A DNA stretch of 16,406 nt from Deltaproteobacteria bacterium (GCA_012271025.1 JAAXHF010000324.1:1-16406), one strand, 5' to 3'; positions 7,734 through 14,530 are shown, counted from the stretch's first letter. Program-made: numbers and translations. The notes: generated by a model not told the origin, from the letters alone.

Positions 7734-8168
7734 CTAGAACGGCACATCATCGTCGTCCGGCACGGGCGGCGCCTCGTAGCCTCCTGCGCCCGAGCTGGCG
7801 CCACCGGACTCGTACTGGCCAGACCGGCCTTCGCCCCCTCCCCCGCCGAGGAATTGGACACGCTGGGCGACGATCTCGGTGACGTAGCGTTTGTTACCAT
7901 CGCGGTCGTCGTAGCTGCGGGTCTGAATCCGGCCCTCAACATAGACTTGTCTGCCCTTGGACAGATACTGCCCGCAGGTTTCAGCCTGTTTGCCCCAGAC
8001 TACGATATTGTGCCAGTCGGTGCGTTCCTGGCGTCCGTTTTCCTGGTCAAACCAGGTATCTGTGGTGGCGACAGGAAAGTTGGCCACCGCCCGTCCGCTC
8101 TGGGTAAACCGCACCTCTGGATCTCTGCCCAGATTGCCGAGAATAATCGCTTTATTGACCGCAGCCAT
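7734..8168 (-). CDS. ssb: Single-stranded DNA-binding protein
   Basis: 144 residues. The OB-fold spans about residues 1-108, beginning with the standard [23 protein letters not shown] and including [14 protein letters not shown] and [18 protein letters not shown] Gly/Ser-rich linker leads to the acidic C-terminal tip DDDDVPF, which recruits replication and repair partners. A purine-rich GGGGGA lies upstream of the ATG as a ribosome-binding site. It is transcribed away from ggt and converges on the MaoC gene. A promoter-like pair of hexamers lies upstream at 8190-8218 (minus strand). Confidence 0.98.
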   Translation of the reverse strand: MAAVNKAIILGNLGRDPEVRFTQSGRAVANFPVATTDTWFDQENGRQERTDWHNIVVWGKQAETCGQYLSKGRQVYVEGRIQTRSYDDRDGNKRYVTEIVAQRVQFLGGGGGEGRSGQYESGGASSGAGGYEAPPVPDDDDVPF

Positions 8169-8189
8169 GGCGTGTTCCCCCTACCCGGC

Positions 8190-8218
8190 AACCTACCAAC
8201 CGTCTCTTTTCAAGTCAA
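8190..8218 (-). promoter_or_regulatory. Possible sigma70-type promoter for ssb
   Basis: On the minus strand TTGACT (8213-8218) is followed after 17 bp by TAGGTT (8190-8195), placed 21 bp upstream of the ssb start. The -35 is good and the -10 poor. The -35 lies inside one arm of the 33-bp palindrome at 8214-8246. Confidence 0.35.
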
Positions 8219-8246
8219 TCAGGAACGGCGTCCGTTGCTGATTGAC
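8214..8246. repeat. 33-bp near-perfect palindrome between ssb and ggt
   Basis: GTCAATCAGGAACGG (8214-8228), a 3-nt centre CGT, then CCGTTGCTGATTGAC (8232-8246); 14 of 15 positions pair. It overlaps the proposed -35 hexamers of both divergent promoters. It could be an operator controlling both genes, or a third kind of palindromic element. It shares the string ATCAGGAA with the family B spacer but is otherwise distinct. Confidence 0.75.
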
Positions 8247-8263
8247 CGGGGCTTGCCTATACT
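8235..8263 (+). promoter_or_regulatory. Possible sigma70-type promoter for ggt
   Basis: TTGCTG (8235-8240), a 17-bp spacer, then TATACT (8258-8263). Transcription would begin near 8270, at the first arm of palindrome B2, so the mRNA leader would open with a hairpin. The -35 overlaps the 33-bp palindrome. Confidence 0.45.
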
Positions 8264-8265
8264 CT

Positions 8266-8316
8266 GAAGGGGAACGATGATCTCTTCCTGATGAGTGGTC
8301 ATCATCGTTCCCCTTT
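8266..8316 (-). repeat. Family B palindrome (copy B2), ssb-ggt intergenic
   Basis: Arms AAGGGGAACGATGAT (8267-8281) and ATCATCGTTCCCCTT (8301-8315) pair perfectly around a 19-nt spacer; 51 bp with the outer bases. Read on the minus strand, the spacer closely matches that of B1 in gyrA. Compared with B1, the third position of the GGT core has changed to GGG and the opposite arm from ACC to CCC, a compensating change. Confidence 0.88.
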
Positions 8317-8338
8317 GCTGAATGGAGGGTAGCGAGCT

Positions 8339-10144
8339 GTGATGGATACGCTTTCGACTCGCCGTGTGTGGGCGGTATGTAAAGAGGAAATGTGTCAACC
8401 ATACTCATGCCAGAGGACGACACGTTTCCTCTTTTTTGTCATCTGGACTCTGCTCGGTGGTGTTCCGGCCCGGGCTGAGCCCGCCCAAGACACTCCGTTT
8501 GTGGAGACCGGCCGGCAGGGCATGGTCGTGACCGCCAATGTCCAGGCCAGTGAGGCCGGGCTGGAGATGCTGCGCCGGGGCGGCAATGCGGTCGACGCCG
8601 CAGTCGCGGCCTCGTTTGCGATCAGTGTGACGCGTCCCCAGTCAACCGGCATTGGGGGTGGCGGGTTTCTGCTGCTGTACCTGGCCCAAGACAAGAAAGT
8701 CCTGGCCTTTGACTTTCGGGAACGGGCGCCGCTTGGAGCCACCCGCGACATGTTCCTGCGGGAGGGCAAAGCCGTGCCGGCGCTGAGCCGAGCCGGCCCG
8801 CTGGCCGTCGGTGTACCTGGGCTGGTGGCTGGCCTCGTTAACGTACACGAACAGCACGGCAGCCTGCCGCTGGCCGAGGTGATGGCTCCGGCGATTGGCT
8901 TAGCCGAGAACGGTTTCCCGGTCTATCCGTTTCTGGCCCGGGCCTTGAGCTACCGTGAGGAGATGCTGGGCAACTCGCCGGCCACCCGAGCAGTCTATTT
9001 TCGGCAGGATCGCCTCCTGGGCGAAGGGGATGTGCTGATTCAGAAAGATCTGGCCACCAGCCTGCGGGCGATCGCAGCCACCGGAAAAGACGCCTTTTAT
9101 CGTGGTCCTATTGCCAGGGCGCTGGTGGCCGAAATGGAAACTCAGGGCGGGCTCATCACCCAGGCCGACCTGGAGCGCTATCAGGTTATCGCCCGCCCGC
9201 CGATGTCCGGGAGCTTTCAAAACGCCCGGATCTACGCCATGCCTCTGCCCAGCTCGGGCGGGGTGCTGATCATCCAGATGCTGAAGGTGCTGGCGGGTTT
9301 TCCGATACAGAAGTTCGGCTTTCATACCCCGACCGCGACCCATGTGTTGACCGAGACCCTGCGCCTGGCCTTTCGGGATCGGGCGCGTTACCTGGGCGAT
9401 AGCGATTTTGTTGAGGTGCCGGTCGAGATGCTGGTCTCGGACGACTATAGCCGCAGCCTGCGGACCACCATTGATCTGGCCAAGGCCGGCTCCAGCCAGG
9501 ATATTCCCGACGCGCCGGGGAAGATTGAATCGACCAGCACGACCCATCTGTCGGCCATTGACGCGGCCGGGAACGCCGTGTCAACAACCCAGACCGTCAA
9601 CCTGTTCTTTGGCAGCGGCATGATGGTGCCCGGCACCGGGATTATGCTCAACAATGAGATGGACGACTTTAACGCCCAGCCGGACGAGCCGAACGCCTTT
9701 GGGCTGCTGGGCAAGACCGATGCCAACGCCGTGGCGCCGGGTAAGACCCCACTCAGCAGCATGACGCCGACGATTGTGACCCGTGACGGACGCGTCCGCC
9801 TCGTCGTCGGCGGACCGGGCGGCTCGCGGATTATCAGTTCGGTGTTGCAAATCCTGCTCGGGGTGTTGGCCTATGAGCAGTCTCTGCCGCAGGCGATGTT
9901 TGCGCCACGCATTCATCATCAGTGGTTCCCCGACCGGCTCGATGTGGAAGTATGGGACGGCGCGCAAGACGAGGGTCTGGTCGAAGCGCTGAGACAGCTG
10001 GGCCACACCGTGCGGGTGCTCGAATCCGGTCCGGGCAAGTTCTCTCGTTTCGGCAATATCCAGGCGATTCACGTCGATCCGGATTCGGGTCTCATCACTG
10101 GGGTGGCCGACCCGCGGGCCGGTGGCCGTCCGCGTGGGTTCTGA
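8339..10144 (+). CDS. ggt: Gamma-glutamyltranspeptidase, secreted
   Basis: 601 residues; a periplasmic Ntn-hydrolase that cleaves or transfers gamma-glutamyl groups, as from glutathione. Family blocks: LRRGGNAVDAAVAASFA, TGIGGGGFLLLY, FDFRERAP, LPSSGGVLIIQML, MLNNEMDDF and GGPGGSRIIS. The autocatalytic nucleophile is T401, first Thr of the TTHLS motif, where the precursor splits into large and small subunits. A GGAGGG Shine-Dalgarno (8324-8329) favours GTG 8339 or ATG 8342. The signal peptide is interrupted: codons about 15-32 come from palindrome A2, between RRVWAV and VIWTLLGGVPARA. ATG 8390, created by a C-to-T difference in A2, gives an alternative start (MCQPYSCQRTTRFLFF...) that still has basic, hydrophobic and ARA cleavage regions. 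Confidence 0.95.
   Translation: MMDTLSTRRVWAVCKEEMCQPYSCQRTTRFLFFVIWTLLGGVPARAEPAQDTPFVETGRQGMVVTANVQASEAGLEMLRRGGNAVDAAVAASFAISVTRPQSTGIGGGGFLLLYLAQDKKVLAFDFRERAPLGATRDMFLREGKAVPALSRAGPLAVGVPGLVAGLVNVHEQHGSLPLAEVMAPAIGLAENGFPVYPFLARALSYREEMLGNSPATRAVYFRQDRLLGEGDVLIQKDLATSLRAIAATGKDAFYRGPIARALVAEMETQGGLITQADLERYQVIARPPMSGSFQNARIYAMPLPSSGGVLIIQMLKVLAGFPIQKFGFHTPTATHVLTETLRLAFRDRARYLGDSDFVEVPVEMLVSDDYSRSLRTTIDLAKAGSSQDIPDAPGKIESTSTTHLSAIDAAGNAVSTTQTVNLFFGSGMMVPGTGIMLNNEMDDFNAQPDEPNAFGLLGKTDANAVAPGKTPLSSMTPTIVTRDGRVRLVVGGPGGSRIISSVLQILLGVLAYEQSLPQAMFAPRIHHQWFPDRLDVEVWDGAQDEGLVEALRQLGHTVRVLESGPGKFSRFGNIQAIHVDPDSGLITGVADPRAGGRPRGF
8381..8434 (-). repeat. Family A palindrome (copy A2) inside the ggt signal-peptide codons
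   Basis: Arms AAAGAGGAAATGTGTC (8381-8396) and GACACGTTTCCTCTTT (8419-8434), 22-nt spacer, 54 bp. It is the inverted copy of A1, differing by one base in the arms (AAACGTG to AAATGTG on the plus strand); that difference creates an in-frame ATG at 8390. Confidence 0.92.
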
Positions 10145-10161
10145 AGGGAAAGGGCAGCTGT

Positions 10162-11337
10162 ATGAGCATCGACATTGACTACTATAATCTGGAAGACCTC
10201 TTCGGCCAGGAAGAGCGTCTGGTGCGGGATGTGGCACGGCGCTTTATTGACGACGAGTTCATGCCCCGCATCCAGCACTGCTTCCGTGAGGGCCGGTTTC
10301 CCACCGAGCTGATCCCTCGCTTGGGTGAACTCGGCTTTTTAGGCATGACCCTGCCGACCGAGTACGGCTGCGCCGGACTCAATAACATCGCCTATGGCCT
10401 GGTCAGCCAGGAGCTGGAACGGGGCGATAGCGGCCTGCGCTCGTTTGCCAGCGTACAGTCCTCGCTGGTCATGTACCCCATCTTTCAGTTTGGTTCGGAT
10501 GAGCAGAAAAAATTCTGGCTGCCCCGACTGGCCACGGCCGAAGCGGTCGGCTGTTTTGGGCTGACCGAGCCGGACTTTGGCTCAAATCCGGGCGGGATGC
10601 TGACCCGGGCGCGCAGGGAGCGGGGCGGTTATGTGCTGAACGGCACCAAGCGCTGGATCACCAACGGGTCGATCTCCGACCTGGCCGTGGTGTGGGCCAA
10701 GCTTGAGGAGGACGGCACGGACGTGATCCGCGGTTTCCTGGTCGAGAAGGAACGCACGGGCTTCACCCGCCGCGACATTCCGGGCAAATTCAGCTTCCGG
10801 GCCTCGGTCACCTCCGAGTTGATTTTTGAAGACTGCTGGATCCCCGAGGACAACCTGCTGCCCAAAACCGGTGGCCTCAAATCGCCCCTGATGTGTCTGA
10901 CCCAGGCGCGCTACGGGATTGCCTGGGGCGCGCTGGGCGCGGCCATGGCGTGTTATGAGTCGGCCCTGGAGTATGCCCAAAACCGGGTCATGTTCTCCCG
11001 GCCGATCGGCGGCTATCAGCTCGTGCAGGCCAAGCTGGTGACCATGATCACCGAAATCACCAAGGGCCAGCTGCTGGCCTATCGTCTCGGCACACTCAAG
11101 GACGCCGGGACCATGCGACCCCAACAGGTCAGCATGGCCAAGATGAATAACGTCTCGACGGCGCTGCACACTGCCCGGCTGGCCCGCGACATCCTGGGCG
11201 GCAACGGGATCACCGATGACTATCCGGTCATTCGGCATCTGTTGAATCTGGAGACGGTCAATACCTACGAGGGGACGGAAGACATCCACCGCCTGACCAT
11301 CGGCCGGGACGTGACGGGACTGAACGCGTTTGAGTAA
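10162..11337 (+). CDS. gcdH: Glutaryl-CoA dehydrogenase
   Basis: 391 residues. An FAD-dependent acyl-CoA dehydrogenase that oxidises and decarboxylates glutaryl-CoA to crotonyl-CoA in lysine/tryptophan or aromatic-acid breakdown, passing electrons to ETF. It is distinguished from other acyl-CoA dehydrogenases by R93 in RSFASVQSSLVM (the glutarate-binding Arg), CFGLTEPDFGSNP, GKFSFRAS, ARYGIAWGALGA and RDILGGNGITDDYPVIRHLLNLE. The catalytic base is E370 in NTYEGTEDIH. ATG 10162 follows AGGGAAAGGG; a longer open frame upstream only overlaps ggt. It starts 17 bp after ggt and overlaps the next frame if that uses its TTG. A decarboxylating role is inferred from the Arg and from close similarity to the human and bacterial enzymes. 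Confidence 0.92.
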   Translation: MSIDIDYYNLEDLFGQEERLVRDVARRFIDDEFMPRIQHCFREGRFPTELIPRLGELGFLGMTLPTEYGCAGLNNIAYGLVSQELERGDSGLRSFASVQSSLVMYPIFQFGSDEQKKFWLPRLATAEAVGCFGLTEPDFGSNPGGMLTRARRERGGYVLNGTKRWITNGSISDLAVVWAKLEEDGTDVIRGFLVEKERTGFTRRDIPGKFSFRASVTSELIFEDCWIPEDNLLPKTGGLKSPLMCLTQARYGIAWGALGAAMACYESALEYAQNRVMFSRPIGGYQLVQAKLVTMITEITKGQLLAYRLGTLKDAGTMRPQQVSMAKMNNVSTALHTARLARDILGGNGITDDYPVIRHLLNLETVNTYEGTEDIHRLTIGRDVTGLNAFE

Positions 11338-12046
11338 GGCCGGATACAAGACGGAGTCCATTGAGCGGCCAGGAAGAGGAACCGTGTCAACAGTGCATTG
11401 TGGCTTGATGACACGGTTCCGCTTTGGGACGCGACGGGTGAGGCTGTTGCAGGTCAGGGACCTCGAAGACTGGATAGACCGCGACGCGTTGCTGCGTGAC
11501 GATACCCCCGAGCCGCCGTATTGGGCTCTGGTGTGGACCGGCGCTCGCAGCCTGGCCAACTACGTTGAGGAACATGTCGCCTGCGCCGACCAGTCCGTCC
11601 TCGACCTCGGCTGCGGGCTGGGCTTGACCGGCATTGTGGCCAGCCTCAAGGGCGGCCGGGTGACCTTTGCCGACCACGAGCCCCAGGCCCTGGCCTTTGC
11701 CCGCGCCAACGCCGCGCTGAACGGCTGCTGCGGCTACCGGACCCAACAGCTCGACTTCAGCCACGACAGCCTTGAGCAGCGCTTTTCGCTGATTCTGGGA
11801 GCCGAACTCGTGTACGACCGTCCCCTGTTTGCGGTCCTGATCGATTTTCTGCTGCGGCATCTGACGCCGGACGGCAGCGCGCTGCTGGCCGATGCCCATC
11901 GGACCAATACCGACGAGTTCTACCGCCAGCTTGACGCGCGAGGGCTGGCGTGGACGCGAACGGCCGTGCAGGAACGCGAGGACAATCTTCCCCTGACCGT
12001 CGATATCGTGACCGTGCGACCAGGAAGAGATCATCGTTCACCTTGA
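11330..12046 (+). CDS. SAM-dependent methyltransferase, protein-lysine methyltransferase-like (METTL20/21 type)
   Basis: Up to 238 residues from TTG 11330, which overlaps the end of gcdH. Motifs: PPYWALVWTGARSLA (the P-Y/F-W-A signature before the fold), SAM motif I VLDLGCGLGLTG (about 90-101), an acidic motif II (TFADHEP) and post-motif ILGAELVYD. This pattern fits the Methyltransf_16 group, which includes the ETF-beta lysine methyltransferase. The start is uncertain: family A palindrome A3 covers codons about 15-32, and GTG 11384, GTG 11393 or ATG 11408 are alternatives closer to the conserved RLLQVRDLEDW. The last eight codons (GRDHRSP, stop) are half a family B element. Both ends of the protein are therefore repeat-derived. 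Confidence 0.82.
   Translation: MSKAGYKTESIERPGRGTVSTVHCGLMTRFRFGTRRVRLLQVRDLEDWIDRDALLRDDTPEPPYWALVWTGARSLANYVEEHVACADQSVLDLGCGLGLTGIVASLKGGRVTFADHEPQALAFARANAALNGCCGYRTQQLDFSHDSLEQRFSLILGAELVYDRPLFAVLIDFLLRHLTPDGSALLADAHRTNTDEFYRQLDARGLAWTRTAVQEREDNLPLTVDIVTVRPGRDHRSP
11373..11425 (+). repeat. Family A palindrome (copy A3) in the methyltransferase N-terminal codons
   Basis: Arms GAAGAGGAACCGTGTC (11373-11388) and GACACGGTTCCGCTTT (11410-11425) around a 21-nt spacer unlike that of A1/A2. Relative to A1, AAAC has become AACC and the partner GTTT has become GGTT: a compensated change that keeps the stem. It is preceded by CCAGGAAGAG, a string shared with A5 and family B. Confidence 0.82.
12021..12044 (+). 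repeat. Half of a family B element (B3) at the methyltransferase stop
   Basis: 24 bp running CAGGAAGAG then ATCATCGTTCACCTT match the right half of B1 with one difference. No convincing left arm is present. It encodes GRDHRSP before the TGA, the same frame as GRDHRPP in GyrA. It also abuts the GAAGGG ribosome-binding site of the endonuclease III gene. Confidence 0.75.
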
Positions 12047-12056
12047 AGGGCCAGCC

Positions 12057-12716
12057 ATGGTAAGCCAGCGGACAATCCACACCGTGTTTCGCATCCTGCG
12101 GCGGGAGGCGCCGCACTGGAACGCCCCGGTTGTGACCCACATGGCCAGCCTGTCGCGCGATCCCTACCAAGTGCTCATTGCCTGCCTGCTCAGCCTGCGG
12201 ACCAAGGACGAAACCACCGGGCCGGCCGCCCGGCGTCTCTTCTCGCTGGCCGACACGCCCGACAAGATGCTGCGTCTGGCGCCCAAGCAGATCGAGCGCG
12301 CCATCTATCCGGTCGGCTTTTACAAAACCAAGGTCCGAACCGTCATCGACGTGTCACGTCGCATTATCGAGGAGTACGACGGACACGTCCCGGATGACAT
12401 CGACGAGTTGGTGGGCTTCAAGGGCGTTGGTCGCAAGACGGCGAATCTGGTCCTGACCCAGGGTTTTCAGAAGCTCGGCATCTGCGTCGACACCCATGTC
12501 CATCGCATCTCGAACCGCTGGGGCTATGTTCGTACAAAAACCCCGGAGCAGACCGAGATGGCCCTGCGCGACAAGCTGCCCCAACAGTACTGGATCGAGA
12601 TCAACGATCACCTCGTTGCCCTGGGCCAGACGATTTGCCATCCGACCTCGCCCCGGTGCAGCCAGTGCCCGCTGGAACGTTACTGCGACAAACTGGGGGT
12701 CGTACGCAGCCGCTGA
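12057..12716 (+). CDS. nth: Endonuclease III
   Basis: 219 residues. A bifunctional DNA glycosylase/AP lyase for oxidised pyrimidines in base-excision repair. The helix-hairpin-helix is FKGVGRKTANLVL with catalytic lysine K127; the catalytic aspartate is D145 in VDTHVHRISNRWG. The C-terminal 4Fe-4S site has the classical spacing C-x6-C-x2-C-x5-C (CHPTSPRCSQCPLERYC). ATG 12057 is preceded by GAAGGG with 6-nt spacing. It lies 10 bp after the methyltransferase stop and is probably co-transcribed with it. Confidence 0.96.
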   Translation: MVSQRTIHTVFRILRREAPHWNAPVVTHMASLSRDPYQVLIACLLSLRTKDETTGPAARRLFSLADTPDKMLRLAPKQIERAIYPVGFYKTKVRTVIDVSRRIIEEYDGHVPDDIDELVGFKGVGRKTANLVLTQGFQKLGICVDTHVHRISNRWGYVRTKTPEQTEMALRDKLPQQYWIEINDHLVALGQTICHPTSPRCSQCPLERYCDKLGVVRSR

Positions 12717-12734
12717 ATCCCACCTCACCGCCGG

Positions 12735-12895
12735 AAAGAGGAAACGTGTCGTCCAATCATAGGAAGGATGTTGACACGTTTCCTCCAGCAAGAGGAAACG
12801 AGTTGTCCAATCACAGGAAGGATGTTGACACGTTTCCTCCAGCAAGAGGAAACGAGTTGTCCAATCACAGGAAGGATGTTAACACGTTTCCTCTT
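12735..12895 (+). repeat. Three tandem 54-bp family A palindromes (A4 array)
   Basis: Units start at 12736, 12790 and 12844 with an exact 54-bp period. Unit 1 has intact arms AAAGAGGAAACGTGTC and GACACGTTTCCTC. In units 2 and 3 the left arm has changed to AAGAGGAAACGAGTT, which weakens pairing; unit 3's right arm begins AACACG. The spacer differs from A1/A2 (begins GTCCAATCA, ends GGAAGGATGTT). Being 18 codons long, each unit keeps the downstream gene's frame, repeating NHRKDVDTFPPARGNELS. Direct repeats without unique spacers, so not CRISPR. Confidence 0.93.
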
Positions 12896-14128
12896 CTCAC
12901 CACCCGCACAAAGCTGGCCTGGGTGGCGATCCTGTATTTTGCCCAGGGGCTTCCGGTCGGACTGCCGTTTTCGGTCTACTTTCGCGCCCATGGGATGAGT
13001 CTGGAAGAGATCGGCCTGCTCAGCCTGACCGGCCTGCCGTGGGCGCTCAAGTTTGTCTGGGCTCCGGCCGTAGACCTGCGGGGCAAGCGCCGGACCTGGA
13101 TTGTGGTCTGCCAGGCACTGCTGGCGCTCAATATCTGCCTCCTGCTGGCGTGTGATCCCACCCGGCTGACCAGCCTCAGCTGGGCGCTCCTGATTGCCCT
13201 GCCTTTTTTGTCGGCGACCCAAGACATCGCCATTGATGCCTATACGATTGAGCTGCTCAATGAGGAGGAAATCGGTCCGGCCAACGGCATCCGCGTCACC
13301 ACCTACCGGCTGGCCCTGATCTGTACCGGTGGTGTTTTTGTGGCCCTGGCTGGCCTGGTCGGCTGGGCGGTCGCCTTTGCCGGGGCTGCGCTGGTGCTGG
13401 CCGCTTCGGCCGTCTTGAGCAGTCGGGCGCCCGAGCTGACGCGACCACGTCCCCAGACGGCCGAATGGGGGGCGGAACTCAGGCGGGTGTGCATCGGTCC
13501 GCTCCAGAGCTTCTGGCAACGTCCCGGTATGGTCTATGTCGGGCTCTTTATTCTGAGCTTCAAACTCGGCGATATGGCCCTTGGTCCGATGGTGGGTCCC
13601 TTCTGGGTGGACCGGGGGTTCAGCCTCCTGCAAATCGGGACGGTGCCGGGAACGCTGGGGGTTGTGGCGACCATCCTGGGGGCGCTGCTGGGCGGTAAAC
13701 TGACCCAGTCGTGGGGCCTGTTCAGAGCCTTGTGGATCCTCGGCGCTGCCCAAGCCGCCTCCAATCTGGTCTACGCCGCAGCTGCCGCGCTGCCGCCCTC
13801 GGCATTCCTGATGTACACCGCCTCGGTTGTCGAATCGTTCTGCGGCGGGCTGGGCACCGCGCCGTTTCTGGCTTTTCTCATGTACATCTGCGACAAGAGC
13901 CGAGCCGCCACGCAATACGCGTTGCTGAGCGCGCTGTTCGGCCTCAGCCGCTCGGTGTCGGGCGCGTTTTCCGGGGTACTGGCCGAGAGCCTGGGCTATG
14001 CGGCGTATTTTACGGCGACCTTTTTCTTGGCCTGGCCGGCGTTTTTGCTCTTGCCGTGGGTGCGAAAGTGGATTAGGCAGGAGGGGGCTGAGGAGCGTAC
14101 CGGCGGTGAAGAACCGGAGAGCACATGA
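12746..14128 (+). CDS. AmpG-like MFS permease
   Basis: About 460 residues from GTG 12746, with roughly 12 hydrophobic segments. Inner-membrane transporter of the AmpG/PAT group, whose E. coli member imports anhydro-muropeptides for cell-wall recycling. The supporting motifs are YFAQGLPVGLPFSVYF, GLPWALKFVWAPAVD and SATQDIAIDAYTIELL, the last being close to the AmpG signature. The conserved protein begins at about LTTRTKLAWVAILY (12895 on); everything before is encoded by the tandem palindromes. GTG 12746 has AGAGG 5 nt upstream; TTG 12803 and TTG 12857 occupy similar positions in units 2 and 3. The frame remains open back into nth, so the start is not certain. Specific substrate not provable from sequence. 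Confidence 0.85.
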   Translation: MSSNHRKDVDTFPPARGNELSNHRKDVDTFPPARGNELSNHRKDVNTFPLLTTRTKLAWVAILYFAQGLPVGLPFSVYFRAHGMSLEEIGLLSLTGLPWALKFVWAPAVDLRGKRRTWIVVCQALLALNICLLLACDPTRLTSLSWALLIALPFLSATQDIAIDAYTIELLNEEEIGPANGIRVTTYRLALICTGGVFVALAGLVGWAVAFAGAALVLAASAVLSSRAPELTRPRPQTAEWGAELRRVCIGPLQSFWQRPGMVYVGLFILSFKLGDMALGPMVGPFWVDRGFSLLQIGTVPGTLGVVATILGALLGGKLTQSWGLFRALWILGAAQAASNLVYAAAAALPPSAFLMYTASVVESFCGGLGTAPFLAFLMYICDKSRAATQYALLSALFGLSRSVSGAFSGVLAESLGYAAYFTATFFLAWPAFLLLPWVRKWIRQEGAEERTGGEEPEST

Positions 14129-14478
14129 AAAAAATACTCGTGTTCGTTTTTACGGGGCTTGGGATAGTGCTAACGCTCCTCATCCTCGTTGGTGTGGTGA
14201 TTGACCTCGCAGCGTATGATCGCACCAGGGGCGGATACGAACCGCCTCATACCGCCTACACCGGCCAGCCCATTAATTGGGAGGAAGCCGATGTGACAAA
14301 AACCGGCGTGGTGCGCCGTGGCTATGTCCTGCACGCCCTGTTTGATTGTACGAGCGGGATGATCAGTTTTGAGATATTCGGACAGCAAATTCAGTTCCGC
14401 AAAGTGTCGCAGCGAGGGATCATCGTCCATAAACCGCGCGAAGCGTGCATGGAAAGAGGGTTTCGGCCAGAATTCTAA
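14125..14478 (+). CDS. Small single-pass membrane or secreted protein, unknown function
   Basis: 117 residues; not recognised. An N-terminal helix (MKKILVFVFTGLGIVLTLLILVGVVI) is a signal anchor or uncleaved signal peptide. The remainder (about 30-117) is polar with two cysteines (DCTSG, REACMERG) that could pair in the periplasm. The ATG overlaps the permease stop (ATGA) and GGAGAG lies just upstream, so it is translationally coupled to the permease. Its bases are visibly richer in A and T than the genes on both sides, hinting at a different origin. A short family A derivative follows it. Confidence 0.75.
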   Translation: MKKILVFVFTGLGIVLTLLILVGVVIDLAAYDRTRGGYEPPHTAYTGQPINWEEADVTKTGVVRRGYVLHALFDCTSGMISFEIFGQQIQFRKVSQRGIIVHKPREACMERGFRPEF

Positions 14479-14491
14479 GACGCATTGACAG

Positions 14492-14521
14492 GAAGAGGAA
14501 ACGTGTCAACAGTTCCTCTTT
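14492..14521 (+). repeat. Shortened family A palindrome (A5) upstream of the esterase
   Basis: GAAGAGGAAACGTGTCAAC then AGTTCCTCTTT: the full left arm is present but most of the spacer and the inner part of the right arm are missing, leaving 8-bp arms AAGAGGAA / TTCCTCTT. It sits 9 bp before the esterase ATG, touching its GGAG ribosome-binding site (14522-14525). It is preceded by CAGGAAGAG like A3. Confidence 0.75.
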
Positions 14522-14530
14522 GGAGCCATC

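Noticed and set aside
8193..8423. 76-aa minus-strand open frame between ssb and ggt
   Set aside because: It consists mainly of palindromes A2 and B2 and the intergenic palindrome read through. There is no conserved protein content.
12735..12895. CRISPR array
   Set aside because: The units are contiguous 54-bp palindromes with no unique spacers, and they are related to single copies elsewhere in the window.
14416..14431. GATCATCGTCCA match to the family B right arm inside the small membrane protein
   Set aside because: A single short match without the partner arm or the CAGGAAGAG module; chance is sufficient.
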